DNA of 64,000 nucleotides from Aquincola tertiaricarbonis (GTDB lineage Bacteria > Pseudomonadota > Gammaproteobacteria > Burkholderiales > Burkholderiaceae_C): contig NZ_JZUE01000001.1 in the NCBI RefSeq assembly GCF_000969605.1, positions 62,001 to 126,000 of the forward strand, read 5' to 3'. Position 1 is the stretch's first letter. Every line of letters begins with the position of its first letter. The notes under the pieces were generated by a model. The model searched no databases. It was given only the letters and a program-made list of their open reading frames with translations, and was not told the origin of the DNA. Positions 19,989 to 29,900 of this stretch are shown here, in pieces. Made by a program: the position numbers and the translations under genes.

Positions 19989-22900
19989 CAGCTTAGTGCT
20001 CCCGAGTCCAATCGGTCCCAAGCTTGCAGCACCAATTCTGCAGTGCGGAAGTGTCCACCGAACTCCTTCTCCTCCCGTTCTCGTAAGACGCGGAAGGTTT
20101 CGGACGGGTACCCGGGCCCCATCACATCTTCGGGATCCAAGATGTATCGCAACTCGTCGAGGGTGAGACCGTAGAGGCGGGCAAAGTAGGCGTCCAATTC
20201 AGCCCTTAGCCTTAATCTTGTGTCGATGTCAAAGCTGAACGGTTTTCCCTTGAAGCCAAGATCTTCGGCCCATGCTGCCAAATCATATGCGGTATAGGTC
20301 AGTGCTAGAACTCTAGGCACAATGAACTCAAGATCAGACTCGGTGTAGCGTAAGGGTGCGAGAGTCGGAAGCTGCTTGAGAATTTCCACTGTGAGGTGGG
20401 TCCCGCCAAGCTTTTGGCGGCATACGTAGTCGAACGGCAAACAGGAGAGATTGGCGAGGAAGGCTGCCGCAAGGCGCGGTGTTGCATCAATAAATGCGAT
20501 GCGCAACGTATGTGCGACGGCAACCCGCGGAAACACAGTGGCAATCACAGTGCGCTCGTTTGTCGCATTGGTAATATCCCGCCAGCCCATAAGCCATGGC
20601 CTCACCCAACTTTTGCTGGCCAAACGGTCTTCTACCCGAGGGGACGCCATCCAATATCGAGTCTGAACGGAAAACTGCGGATCTGCTTTTTCAGCACTAG
20701 AACACAGGGTGGCATCGACAGTTCCGGGCTTGGTGGAGGCCCACCTATGGTCGTAGATGTGGATGTGTTTCGCCTCATATAGCGGACGAAGTGAGTCTCG
20801 TAGCATTCCGTTGACTGTTGACAGCTCGATAAACTCATGGCTGTTGTCTGCCATGTCGAACATCTTTGTCATGTAGTCAAAGCGCCAAGGATTGATCTCG
20901 TTACCCTCCTTGTGTAGCGTCAGATAGGACGCAGCGCTGCGATAGATTTTCTTTGTAAGTTCGGCATCGCGCTCGCTTCGGAATACCGGACAGGTGAGTG
21001 AATTGGGATTGATAAGGCGAAACTCATCTGGGGTGAGCGTAAATCGACGACGCGAGTCAGCGAGCTGATCGATGGCCAGGATGTAGTGCGCGAGATCCAC
21101 ACTCGCGCGCGCACGACCCAGCGTGACGAGCGAGAAGGGGGTATCTGGGTGAACAGCGGGGAAAATTCTTCGCGCGTTGTCGAAGCCGAAAAGCGAGACC
21201 AGCCGATCATCATTGACCAGACTCTGAAAGAACCTCTTTGTGCTGTCGTCAGTGGCCAGACCCGAGGGCACGATGAAACCTGCTCGACCTTCGCTGTGTG
21301 TGACTTGGTTTATGGTCTCGGCAAAAAGGGCGTAGGTATTGACATCACCGACGCCGGTGAGTGGGTAGCGCCCGCCGTCCTCGCCCTTTACGTGTGCAAA
21401 GAGGCTGGTGGCCTCCGCCGTGCGGCGGGCGGTGATGAATTCGTCATACAGGTGCTGTTCCGCTTCACTCTCAGCCGGCGAGTGGTGCGACGTGTCGCCG
21501 GGGTATAGGTGCTGCGCCAGCATGCCTTCGCTCAGCCATTGGATGCGCTGGCTGCGCTCGGCCTTGTTCTTCGCCTCGGCGATGGCGGCGTGGCGAGAGG
21601 CAAAGAACTCTTCTTCCTGCAGCTTGATGCGCTCCCACGGCGGGTTGCCCAGTACGCAGTCGAAGCCGCCTGCCGCAAACACTTGGGGAAACGCCAGCGG
21701 CCAGTGCAGCACACGGGCCTTCGCGCAGGCCTCGTTCGCCGCCGCCTGGACAGCTTGCTGGGCCTGCTTGAGCGGCTCGCCCAGGAGCGTCAGGTAGAGG
21801 GTGGCCGTGGTGGGGCTGGTGTCGGCTGTCGCCGCGGTCTTGGGAAGCAGGTAGGCGCCGAGCAGCTGGTTGGCGGCCTGGGCCAGCCGGCCGGTGCGTG
21901 CTTGAGTCAGGTAAGCATCGTAGGCGGCGGCCTTGGCGGCGATCTGTTCGGTATCGCTTTCGGGCATGGCCTCGATGGCCTGCAGTGCCGCCAGTCCGCT
22001 GTCGGCCTGGTGCACCACGTCCAGCTGGCCAAAGGCCTTGGCCACGCGCTTCTTTTCCAGATCCTTCAAGGCCGTGCTGTTGGCTTTGGTGAGCTCCTTG
22101 CAAACGGCCTTGTCGTCGCCGGACAGCACCTTGAACGCATCCTTGGCGATGCCGTGCTCGAGTGCCTTCAGGTCCGTCAGGCCCAGCAGTGCATCACCGA
22201 CCTGCAGGTGGTGGTCCAGAAAGCCCAGGGGCCGGCCTTCCTCGAAGCCCTCGATCCAGAGCGCCGTGCGCGCCAGCTCGATGGCCATGGGATTGCGGTC
22301 GACTCCGAAGATGCAGCGGGCCACCACCTCACGCATGGCATGCCGGTAGGCCTGGGGCGTGACGGCGCCGTCGGCTGATCGCAGCGCCGCTACGCGCTCG
22401 GCAATGCGCCGTGCCGCGGCCAGCAGGAAGTGCCCGCTGCCGCACGCTGGGTCCACCACCTTCAGCGAGAGCAGGGCCTCCATCGGCTGCTGGGGGTTCT
22501 GGGCAACGCGGTCATCGATGACATGGTCGAGTGCGCTGCGGATCAGTTCCTGCACCAGGCTCTTGGGCGTGTAATAGCTGCCGCTGGTCTTGCGCTCGTT
22601 GCCGGCGGTGCTGCCTTCGCTCGTGAGGCCGACGAAGCCGAAGCTGCGGGCATGCACGTCTACTTCGGGCACCAGCTCCAGCAGGCTTTCGTAGACGCTG
22701 CCCAGTTCCTCGGTGTCCATGTTGTGGTAGCTGATGGGCGAAAGCGAGCCGCCTGCCGTGGTGGTCCAGCGCAGGCTCTTGATGGCGGCGAGGAGGCTGG
22801 CGTTGCTCAGCGAAGCGTCATCGAGGTCGGGGCATTGGGTGTCAGCGAACAGGCCCCCTAGAGCCAGCAGGCCCAGTCGCGGTTGGCCCTTGCCCAGGCC

Positions 22901-24058
22901 GCGGAAGACGATGCGCACCGCTTGCCAAAGATCGTTGTGGCGGTTCTGGGCGCGGCGACGCAGGGCCAGGTCGCGAAGGCGGGCCATGGCATAGCCCTCG
23001 GCATACAACTGGGCGGCGGCGTGGCGGGCCTGCACCGTGGCGTCGTCGTCACCCGGTTGAGCCGCAGCAGGGATCAGGCCGCGCTCTTCCACGGTGAACA
23101 GGAAGATGAAGCGGTACACCAGCCGCAGCAGTTGGGCGAAGTAGTCCTCGCGCTTCAGCACGCCCGTCTGCAGCTTCACGCGCAGGGCATCGTTGGCCGG
23201 GTTCTGAACGAAGCCTTGTCCCAGGGTGATGAGGGCCTCGGTCACGCCGCGGCGAAGGCCCTCGCGGACCCGGGTACCTTCCTCCTGACCGGCCTGTTGC
23301 CAGGTGGCCCAGGCCACGGGCGGCGGCGCCTTGGCGGCGTCTTCTGTGGCCAGGTCCAACAGGCCTGCGCGGCTGGCCTGCAGCAGGTACCAGGCGCTGC
23401 GGAACTCCACGAAGCGTTGGCCGGCCAGCAGGTCTTGCAAGTCCACTTCCAGGTAGCTGGGGCGGGTGAGCGTGGCGGCATCTCGCAGTAGGCGCAGGGT
23501 GCGCCCGTTGCTGACCAGCGCCCACTCGTGTGCCGGGCTGGCGTTGAGGAACTCTTGGGCCAGCTGGAACGATGACTTACGCTTGGCCCCAGAGCCCTGC
23601 ACCGCAAAGCGCGGATCGGGGTCGTCCAGGCCTTGGTTGTGCGGCGCCACGACGATGGCCACCGACTTGGCGCCAGCGGCCTTTGCCGCCGGCGCCGGGT
23701 GTGCGAGGTGGGTGATGGGATAGGTGCGGTCGCCGATGGGCACGCCGCTGACGGCGGCGACGGCGGGGTAGGCCAGCGCATCGCGCAGCAGCTCGCTCAC
23801 GAACTGCACGCTGGCGCGCTGCGGGTTGAAGTCAGAGCGTTCCAGCAAGGCGGCGAAGGTGCGCCATTGCGCGCTGGCGATCTGGAAGGCCCGGCTGGCC
23901 TCGTCACGCAGCTTCAGGCCCTTCGGCAGGCCGTAGTCGGCCTCGGTCTGCAGGCGGCCCTGGCCCAGCGCGGCCTTCTCCAGGATGTCGGGCAGGAACA
24001 AGCTGCCTTCCAGGCGCAGTGCCGGAAGGTTCAGGCCGGTGGTTCGAGAGGTCTTCAT
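19988..24058 (-). CDS. Large N6-adenine DNA methyltransferase (DISARM DrmMI/PglX-like)
   Basis: The 1356-residue protein has an N-terminal alpha-helical region, then a gamma-class methyltransferase: motif I VVDPACGSGHFLLAAA (about residue 535), IFGVDRNPMAIELARTAL, and motif IV FDCVLGNPPWERIK (about 800). NPPW indicates N6-adenine methylation. A long C-terminal part with a likely target-recognition region follows (TRYWMASPRVEDRL, CRQKLGGTHLTVEIL). There is no restriction nuclease domain. Size and layout fit the Eco57I-like methylases of class 1 DISARM (DrmMI) and BREX (PglX); these mark host DNA as self. It lies 23 bases after the SNF2 helicase and overlaps the ATPase gene. Confidence 0.9.
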   Translation of the reverse strand: MKTSRTTGLNLPALRLEGSLFLPDILEKAALGQGRLQTEADYGLPKGLKLRDEASRAFQIASAQWRTFAALLERSDFNPQRASVQFVSELLRDALAYPAVAAVSGVPIGDRTYPITHLAHPAPAAKAAGAKSVAIVVAPHNQGLDDPDPRFAVQGSGAKRKSSFQLAQEFLNASPAHEWALVSNGRTLRLLRDAATLTRPSYLEVDLQDLLAGQRFVEFRSAWYLLQASRAGLLDLATEDAAKAPPPVAWATWQQAGQEEGTRVREGLRRGVTEALITLGQGFVQNPANDALRVKLQTGVLKREDYFAQLLRLVYRFIFLFTVEERGLIPAAAQPGDDDATVQARHAAAQLYAEGYAMARLRDLALRRRAQNRHNDLWQAVRIVFRGLGKGQPRLGLLALGGLFADTQCPDLDDASLSNASLLAAIKSLRWTTTAGGSLSPISYHNMDTEELGSVYESLLELVPEVDVHARSFGFVGLTSEGSTAGNERKTSGSYYTPKSLVQELIRSALDHVIDDRVAQNPQQPMEALLSLKVVDPACGSGHFLLAAARRIAERVAALRSADGAVTPQAYRHAMREVVARCIFGVDRNPMAIELARTALWIEGFEEGRPLGFLDHHLQVGDALLGLTDLKALEHGIAKDAFKVLSGDDKAVCKELTKANSTALKDLEKKRVAKAFGQLDVVHQADSGLAALQAIEAMPESDTEQIAAKAAAYDAYLTQARTGRLAQAANQLLGAYLLPKTAATADTSPTTATLYLTLLGEPLKQAQQAVQAAANEACAKARVLHWPLAFPQVFAAGGFDCVLGNPPWERIKLQEEEFFASRHAAIAEAKNKAERSQRIQWLSEGMLAQHLYPGDTSHHSPAESEAEQHLYDEFITARRTAEATSLFAHVKGEDGGRYPLTGVGDVNTYALFAETINQVTHSEGRAGFIVPSGLATDDSTKRFFQSLVNDDRLVSLFGFDNARRIFPAVHPDTPFSLVTLGRARASVDLAHYILAIDQLADSRRRFTLTPDEFRLINPNSLTCPVFRSERDAELTKKIYRSAASYLTLHKEGNEINPWRFDYMTKMFDMADNSHEFIELSTVNGMLRDSLRPLYEAKHIHIYDHRWASTKPGTVDATLCSSAEKADPQFSVQTRYWMASPRVEDRLASKSWVRPWLMGWRDITNATNERTVIATVFPRVAVAHTLRIAFIDATPRLAAAFLANLSCLPFDYVCRQKLGGTHLTVEILKQLPTLAPLRYTESDLEFIVPRVLALTYTAYDLAAWAEDLGFKGKPFSFDIDTRLRLRAELDAYFARLYGLTLDELRYILDPEDVMGPGYPSETFRVLREREEKEFGGHFRTAELVLQAWDRLDSGALS

Positions 24059-24081
24059 GTTCTTGTTGTCAGGCTGCAGCG

Positions 24082-26934
24082 TTACACCGTATCAGGCAGC
24101 AGCACGTACACGCCCACCAGGTCCACCGGCAGGCAGGGCTGCACCTGGTGCTGACCGCCGCCGCGGCGCTCGGTGGCCTTGCGCACGCGTTCGTGGTCTT
24201 GCAGCAGCTCGGCGGCCCGCTGGTTGGCCAGCTCGTTGAGCCGCGGGGTCTCTGCCTGCAGCGCTTCAAGTGCCTTCGTCACCTCGCGTTCGGCGGCTTC
24301 GCGTGGCAGGTTGCCGGCCGGGGTGCTCTCCAGCAGGCGGGCAGCCTCGGGGCCTGTCAGCCACTCGGGGTTCTGCCGCCCGCGGATGGCCAGGGCCACG
24401 CACTCTTCGGCCAGCATCTGGTGGCTCACCTGCTTGCGTTGGTAGGCCAGCTGGTGGCGCAGCCGCAGCAGCACCACGGTGGTGACACGGTCCACGCTGG
24501 CGGTGACGGTGGCTGCGCTGCGGGCGGCCAGGGTGCTTTCGCCCTGCAATGAGGTTTCGATCAAGTACTCGGCCAGCACGCTCACCAGCGGGTGGCTGCG
24601 GTGCAGCTCTGTGGTGTCCAGCAGCAGCGGCTTGTTGCTGCCCTCGGGGACTAGGCCTTCGTCGGCCAGGCGTAGGCGAAGCGCTTCTGGCAGGTGTTGG
24701 GGGTGTAGCCGGTGCTGATCGCGGTGGGCCTCCAGCGGGGCGTTCAGGCGCGCGCAGGCGCTGGCTAGGAAGCGCTGCACATCGGCCTGCGAGCCCAGGG
24801 CCTCTTGCTGCTTGTGCCACTCGGGCAGAACCTCGCCCGGCCGGATGGCCCGCTGGGCGAACACGGTGCGGTTACTGCGTGCCTTGTCCAGCGCGTCTTG
24901 CCAGCGGGTCTGCAGCGGTGCGAGCAGTTGCTCGGGCTCGCCGAAGTCAAAGGTTTGCTGCGGGCTGGCGTTGGTGCTGCGCCGCATCAGTGCCGCCTTG
25001 ACCAGGGCCTGGTTGATGCGAGGGCGGTCTTCGGGCATGGGCACCAGCACTCCCAGCTCCTTCTGGATGGCATCGCCCTTGCGCAGGATGACCTTGAGGA
25101 CGAAGCCATCGACCGGGTTGTCCTGCCCGTAGAGCATGGTGCATCGCACCTCGGTGGCGCGCTGGCCGTAGCGGTCGACACGGCCTTCCCGCTGCTCGTG
25201 GCGGGTGGGGTTCCAGGCCAGGTCGTAGTGCACGACGGCCGTGAACAGGTGCTGGAGGTTGATACCTTCCGACAGGCAGTCGGTGGCTACCAGGACTCGG
25301 CCGGTTTCCTTGTCAGCCTCGCCCATGCGGTTGACGCGTTCGCGGCGCTCTTCGGGCACCAGTTCGCCCGTCACCGCATCGACCATGGCCTTGGGAAAGT
25401 GCTTGCGCAGCTCGGCCGCCACGTAGTTGGCGGTGGCCACGTAGCGGCAGAAAACGACGGGGGCGTAGCCGTCCTTCAGGAGGTCGCCGATGTGGGCCAC
25501 CAGTGCAGCCAGCTTGGGGTCGCCCGCCGCGCCGCTGAGGCGCTCTGCTGTAGCGATGAGGGCCTGCAGACGCTGCGCACCGGCTTCTGCCTGCAGTTGG
25601 GCAGCGGGCTCCAGGTCGAGGCTGCTCAGGTCTTCAGCCGCCCCGTCTTGCAGGTCGGCCAGGGCGGCGTCTTCCTCGGTGTCATCGCCGTCCTCTCCCA
25701 GGCCCAGGTGTCCTTCGAGCCGCGTGTTGAGGGCCTTGGCGGCCGCAGCCGGTGATGACGCCACGCAGCGCAGCAAGGCCAGCGTGGCGTACCAGATCAG
25801 CCGTGCGCCGCCAGCGTCCCCCGAACGCTCGACGTTCTCGGCCAACTCACGGCAGTAGGCCTGTACGTCGTCGAAGAAGCTGCCCCAGGCGCCGCTGAGG
25901 CGGTAGGTGACCTCGGCCTTCATGCGACGGGGGAAGCCGTGGCCGTCTTGGGTGGCGGTTTGCCACTCGACGATGTCTTTGCGGCGGCGTTGAACGAAGT
26001 GCAGTGCCAGCTGCTCTCGCAGCGGATCATCCTTTGACGTGCGGTGCTGCAGCTCGGCGAAGACGGGATTGATCAGCGACAGCAGGTTGAAGAACGCCAC
26101 CTCGTCGCCCGAGTGGGGCGTGGCGGTCAGCAGCAGCAGGTGGCGCTCAGCGTTGGCCGCCAAGCGCTGCAGCAGTTCAAAGCGCAGCTGCTTGCCGGCA
26201 CCGCTGGCCGAACAGGTGTGGGCCTCGTCCACCACGATGCATTCGGGTGCGATGGAGAGGAAGTGCTCGCGGTGGCGTTCGCTCTTGATGTAGTCGAGGC
26301 TGACCACCACCACGGGGTGGTGATCGAACAGGCCCACGCCGTGGGGCAGCTGCCGCTCCAGGCGGCTGGCGCTGGCGGCCGTCAGCGCCACGGCGGGCAG
26401 GTTGAAGCGCTGCTGCAGCTCGCCCTGCCACTGTTCCACCAGGTGCGGTGGGCAGAGCACGGCAACGCGCTGGATTTCGCCCCGGTCCATCAGCTCGCGG
26501 ACGATCAGCGAGGCTTCGATGGTCTTGCCGATGCCGACGTCGTCGCCAATCAGCAAGCGCACGGTGGGCAGCCGCAGCGCCATGAGCAGCGGCACCAGCT
26601 GATAGGCCCGCGGCTCCACGGCGATATTGCCGAAGCTGCGGAACGGGCCGGCGCCGGCGCGCAGCTTCAGGCGCAGGGCATCGCGCAGCAGCAGGGCTGC
26701 GGCGTGGTTGCCTGCCTGGGCCGGATCGGGCTTCTCGAACGTGGCCGGTTCGACCGGGCTGAATTCCTCCAGCTCTGGCAACAGTGTGATCACGTCGCCG
26801 TCAGAGCCGCCCAGGGGCCGCAGACGCAGGGCGGAGGCGCCATCCGCCAGCCGGGTGTCGGACTGAACCACCCACTCGCGGCCGCGGGCCCGAACGAGGT
26901 TGCCAGGCAGGAACTCGGTGGCGGTTGTTGTCAT
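24082..26934 (-). CDS. SNF2-family helicase (DISARM DrmD-like)
   Basis: The 950 residues form a SNF2/RapA-type DNA translocase. Visible are the Q-like LRLPTVRLLIGDDVGIGKTIEA Walker A block (about residue 133), motif II CIVVDEAHTCS (about 234), motif III LLTATPHSG, and the C-terminal helicase motifs DCLSEGINLQ and QREGRVDRYGQ (about 583). The first 60 residues (LPGNLVRARGREWVV) resemble the beta-barrel leader of RapA/DrmD proteins. In DISARM class 1, DrmD stands next to DrmMI, as here. The start is 18 bases past the stop of the large helicase. Confidence 0.9.
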   Translation of the reverse strand: MTTTATEFLPGNLVRARGREWVVQSDTRLADGASALRLRPLGGSDGDVITLLPELEEFSPVEPATFEKPDPAQAGNHAAALLLRDALRLKLRAGAGPFRSFGNIAVEPRAYQLVPLLMALRLPTVRLLIGDDVGIGKTIEASLIVRELMDRGEIQRVAVLCPPHLVEQWQGELQQRFNLPAVALTAASASRLERQLPHGVGLFDHHPVVVVSLDYIKSERHREHFLSIAPECIVVDEAHTCSASGAGKQLRFELLQRLAANAERHLLLLTATPHSGDEVAFFNLLSLINPVFAELQHRTSKDDPLREQLALHFVQRRRKDIVEWQTATQDGHGFPRRMKAEVTYRLSGAWGSFFDDVQAYCRELAENVERSGDAGGARLIWYATLALLRCVASSPAAAAKALNTRLEGHLGLGEDGDDTEEDAALADLQDGAAEDLSSLDLEPAAQLQAEAGAQRLQALIATAERLSGAAGDPKLAALVAHIGDLLKDGYAPVVFCRYVATANYVAAELRKHFPKAMVDAVTGELVPEERRERVNRMGEADKETGRVLVATDCLSEGINLQHLFTAVVHYDLAWNPTRHEQREGRVDRYGQRATEVRCTMLYGQDNPVDGFVLKVILRKGDAIQKELGVLVPMPEDRPRINQALVKAALMRRSTNASPQQTFDFGEPEQLLAPLQTRWQDALDKARSNRTVFAQRAIRPGEVLPEWHKQQEALGSQADVQRFLASACARLNAPLEAHRDQHRLHPQHLPEALRLRLADEGLVPEGSNKPLLLDTTELHRSHPLVSVLAEYLIETSLQGESTLAARSAATVTASVDRVTTVVLLRLRHQLAYQRKQVSHQMLAEECVALAIRGRQNPEWLTGPEAARLLESTPAGNLPREAAEREVTKALEALQAETPRLNELANQRAAELLQDHERVRKATERRGGGQHQVQPCLPVDLVGVYVLLPDTV

Positions 26935-26952
26935 CAGCTTGCGGAAATGAAG

Positions 26953-29900
26953 TCAGGCGAACAGGGCGGCATGAGTGCTGAATTGTTGCGCCCACTGGGA
27001 TGGGTCCGACATGTCCAGCACCGTCCAGCCCAGATCGGCCAGTTCTGACACCAAATCGGGCTGCAAGGGCTCGAGTGCCACGAGCGTGCGGGTGGCCTTG
27101 TAGCGGGCTGCAACCTGGGCACGCCCCCCCAGGACGGCGAGTTGGCCCTCGTCGGGCGCGCGACAGCCTGCAGCCCGGGCGGCGAGCAGCCACTGGGCGT
27201 GTTTGTCGTCGCTAGCGGCCGCCGGAGGCTGTGATGGTGCCGCTGGGGCGGAGACCTCGGCCGCCTGGGGAGCCACCCGGGCGTTGGCCAGTGCGACCAA
27301 CAAGCCTAAGGCGCCCGCGTCGCGGCGGTTGATGTGCTCGTGGTCTGGCTGGTTGAAGTAGGACAGCAGGCACTGGTAGCAGCCCGCTTCGCAGATGCTG
27401 CTGCCGTCTTTGCGCTTGATCTCAAGATCCGGTAGCCCATCCACCGACCAGGCGCCGCTGGGCTTGCGATGGTGCATCAGTTCGAGGGCCTGTGCCGCTA
27501 CCTGTGCCAGGGCATCGGGCTCCGTTGCCAGGCGGGTGAGCACACCGGCACCGCCCTCCGCGGCTTCGTAGAACAGCAACGCCTTGCGGTCGTCCTGGGT
27601 GGGCAGCGGCTCTGCGACGAGCTCGGACTCTTCGATCTGGAACACCAGTTCGATGCCGCGCTTGAGCGCCGCCTGGAGCGTGGCCATGGCCGGGGCTTCG
27701 AGAGACTTGACGGGGGCCAGGATCAGAACGTTGCGGTGGTCCTCAACGAAGGGGACGATGGACTGGTTGGGAACCTTGTTGAGCAGCTCCTCCGCTGGCT
27801 CTGCCGCGTCGTCGCTGCCGCCGGGTTCGTCTTTCCGGCTCCACTGGCCGGTGATGGGGTTGATGTAGAAGCCCAGCTGTTCCTTGTGCTTGCGGCGGCG
27901 CCATCCCCGGTTGATGCGCCAGATCTGCGCGGCGGGGGCGTACTTCAGGCTGGCGAGCGGAGAGTCCGCGTCGCCAGCGGCGTCCATCACCAGCGAGGTC
28001 TGCAGCGCGATCCGACCCTCCGGGCCTGGCAAGAAGCGGTAGGTGGTCTGCAGCTCGAAGCCCTGGCGCTGGCGGTCTTCGTCGTTGATGGAGATGCGCT
28101 CCACTGGAACGGTCTCCACCGTCTCGATGCGGTAGAGGTTGCGCACCCAGTCATGGTCGGTGAGCAGGGCGCCGCAGTTCTCGCACAGGTTCTCGGTGGG
28201 CTCGGAGCCGTCTTCGCCGCCCATATGAGCATAGCCACACTGGCTGCATACGCGGCTTGCCACCGTGGCCAAGGTGGTGTTTCCCGACACGTGGTCTGCC
28301 GAGCCGACGTTGAGCTTGGCACGCACCACGCGGTACATGCGGCCCTGGTGGTAGATGAGGCTGCGGGGGCCGAATTCCGATAGCGCCAGGAACCGGGGAC
28401 GGCTCACCATGCTGCCTTCATCGTCCTTGCCCTTGACCATGTTGCCCCCACGCGCCGGAATCCAGGCCATCAGCGGCAGGCGCGGAAAGTTGTAGCCAGG
28501 CAGGAAGCCTTGGCTGGCCAGGTAGCGGTACGTGTAGAAGTCGGAGTTCTGGGTGTTGCCCGACTTCAGCAGCACGGCGTACTGCCTGGCCGCATCGCCG
28601 TAGCGGCGCTGGGCGTTCTGCTTCTCCTGGTGCGTGGTGGTGTAACTCTTCACCACCTGGTCCGCCATGTCCATTTGTTTGCGCGTGGCGTCGACCATCA
28701 CCCGCCAGCGGCCGAAGGCGGCGTTGAACTCTGCGCTGGCTTGCTGCATCGCAGCGGAGACGTGCGCGTCTGTGAACCACGTGCTGGACGACAGCAGCGG
28801 ACGAATCTGTCGCATCAGGCGCTCCCCGCTTTCCGTGGCCCGTAGGGTGACCTCGGGCGCCTCCAGCGCCGCTCGGAGTGCGGGAACGAGCGGCTTGTCG
28901 GGCTTCTCCAGATCGAGCAGCGGTGCGATGCTGGTGTCCAACTGCACCTGGGCAGCCGCGAGCCACACGGCATGCAGATGGCTGTCGATGAGGTCGCGGT
29001 TGGCCAGATCGAGCGTAGGCGGTCGGACCACACCGTGCACCATCTCGTTGGCGTGGTGGAAGAACCACTGGTCGTGCGGGCTCAAGGCCGCGCAGTAGGT
29101 AATGACGAGAGCCTGCTGCCCCGAACGGCCTGCACGGCCGCTGCGCTGCGCGTAGTTGGCCGGCGTAGGGGGAACGTTGCGCAGGTAGACCGTATTGAGG
29201 GCCGAGATGTCGACGCCCAGCTCCATGGTCGGCGAGCAGAACATCACCGGCAGCCGCTCAAGCGGGGCCTCATGGGCGGGGTTCTCCAGCCAGTCCTTTC
29301 GGTCCTTCTCGGTGTAGCGGAAGCGCTGTTCGAGCAGCTGACGCCGGCCCGCATCAACTTGCGCGGTGTGCTCCTGCGCCTCGAAGTCGAACAGCGTGTG
29401 CTGCTGCTGGGTAAGGGTGGCAGCGACTGAAAGGTAGAGCTGCCGGAAGAAGCGGTTGTGCTTGCCCTCTTGCTCGACCTCGCGGGTGTCGACGAGCACC
29501 CAGTCCATGGCGGAGGCGTTCAGGCGCCAGCCGATCAGGTTGGGCTCGACCTCATGCCGCTGCGCGTAGCCGTAGTGCGAGGCGCCGATGAGGAACAGTT
29601 GCAGCAGCTCCAGCCACTGGGCGTCTTTCCAGCCCTTGACGTTGCCCAGCAGGTTGGGCGACTTCCACAGGGGAAGCACCTTCAGCTCCTTAAGGAGACG
29701 CGAACGCGCCCCGCCAGGCACCAGGTCCGTCCGGGGCTTGCCCTTTTTGTCGTCTGGCCGCTTGCTGAGAATCAACCAACGCGACGTTTCAAGGTTCTCA
29801 TCGCCGAAGTTCCACCGCTCGCTGAGGTACTGGAATGCGGTGGTCTTGGCGCGTTCTTGTTCGACCGGGTCGAGGTAGCGGGTCTGCAGGCACAAAGCGC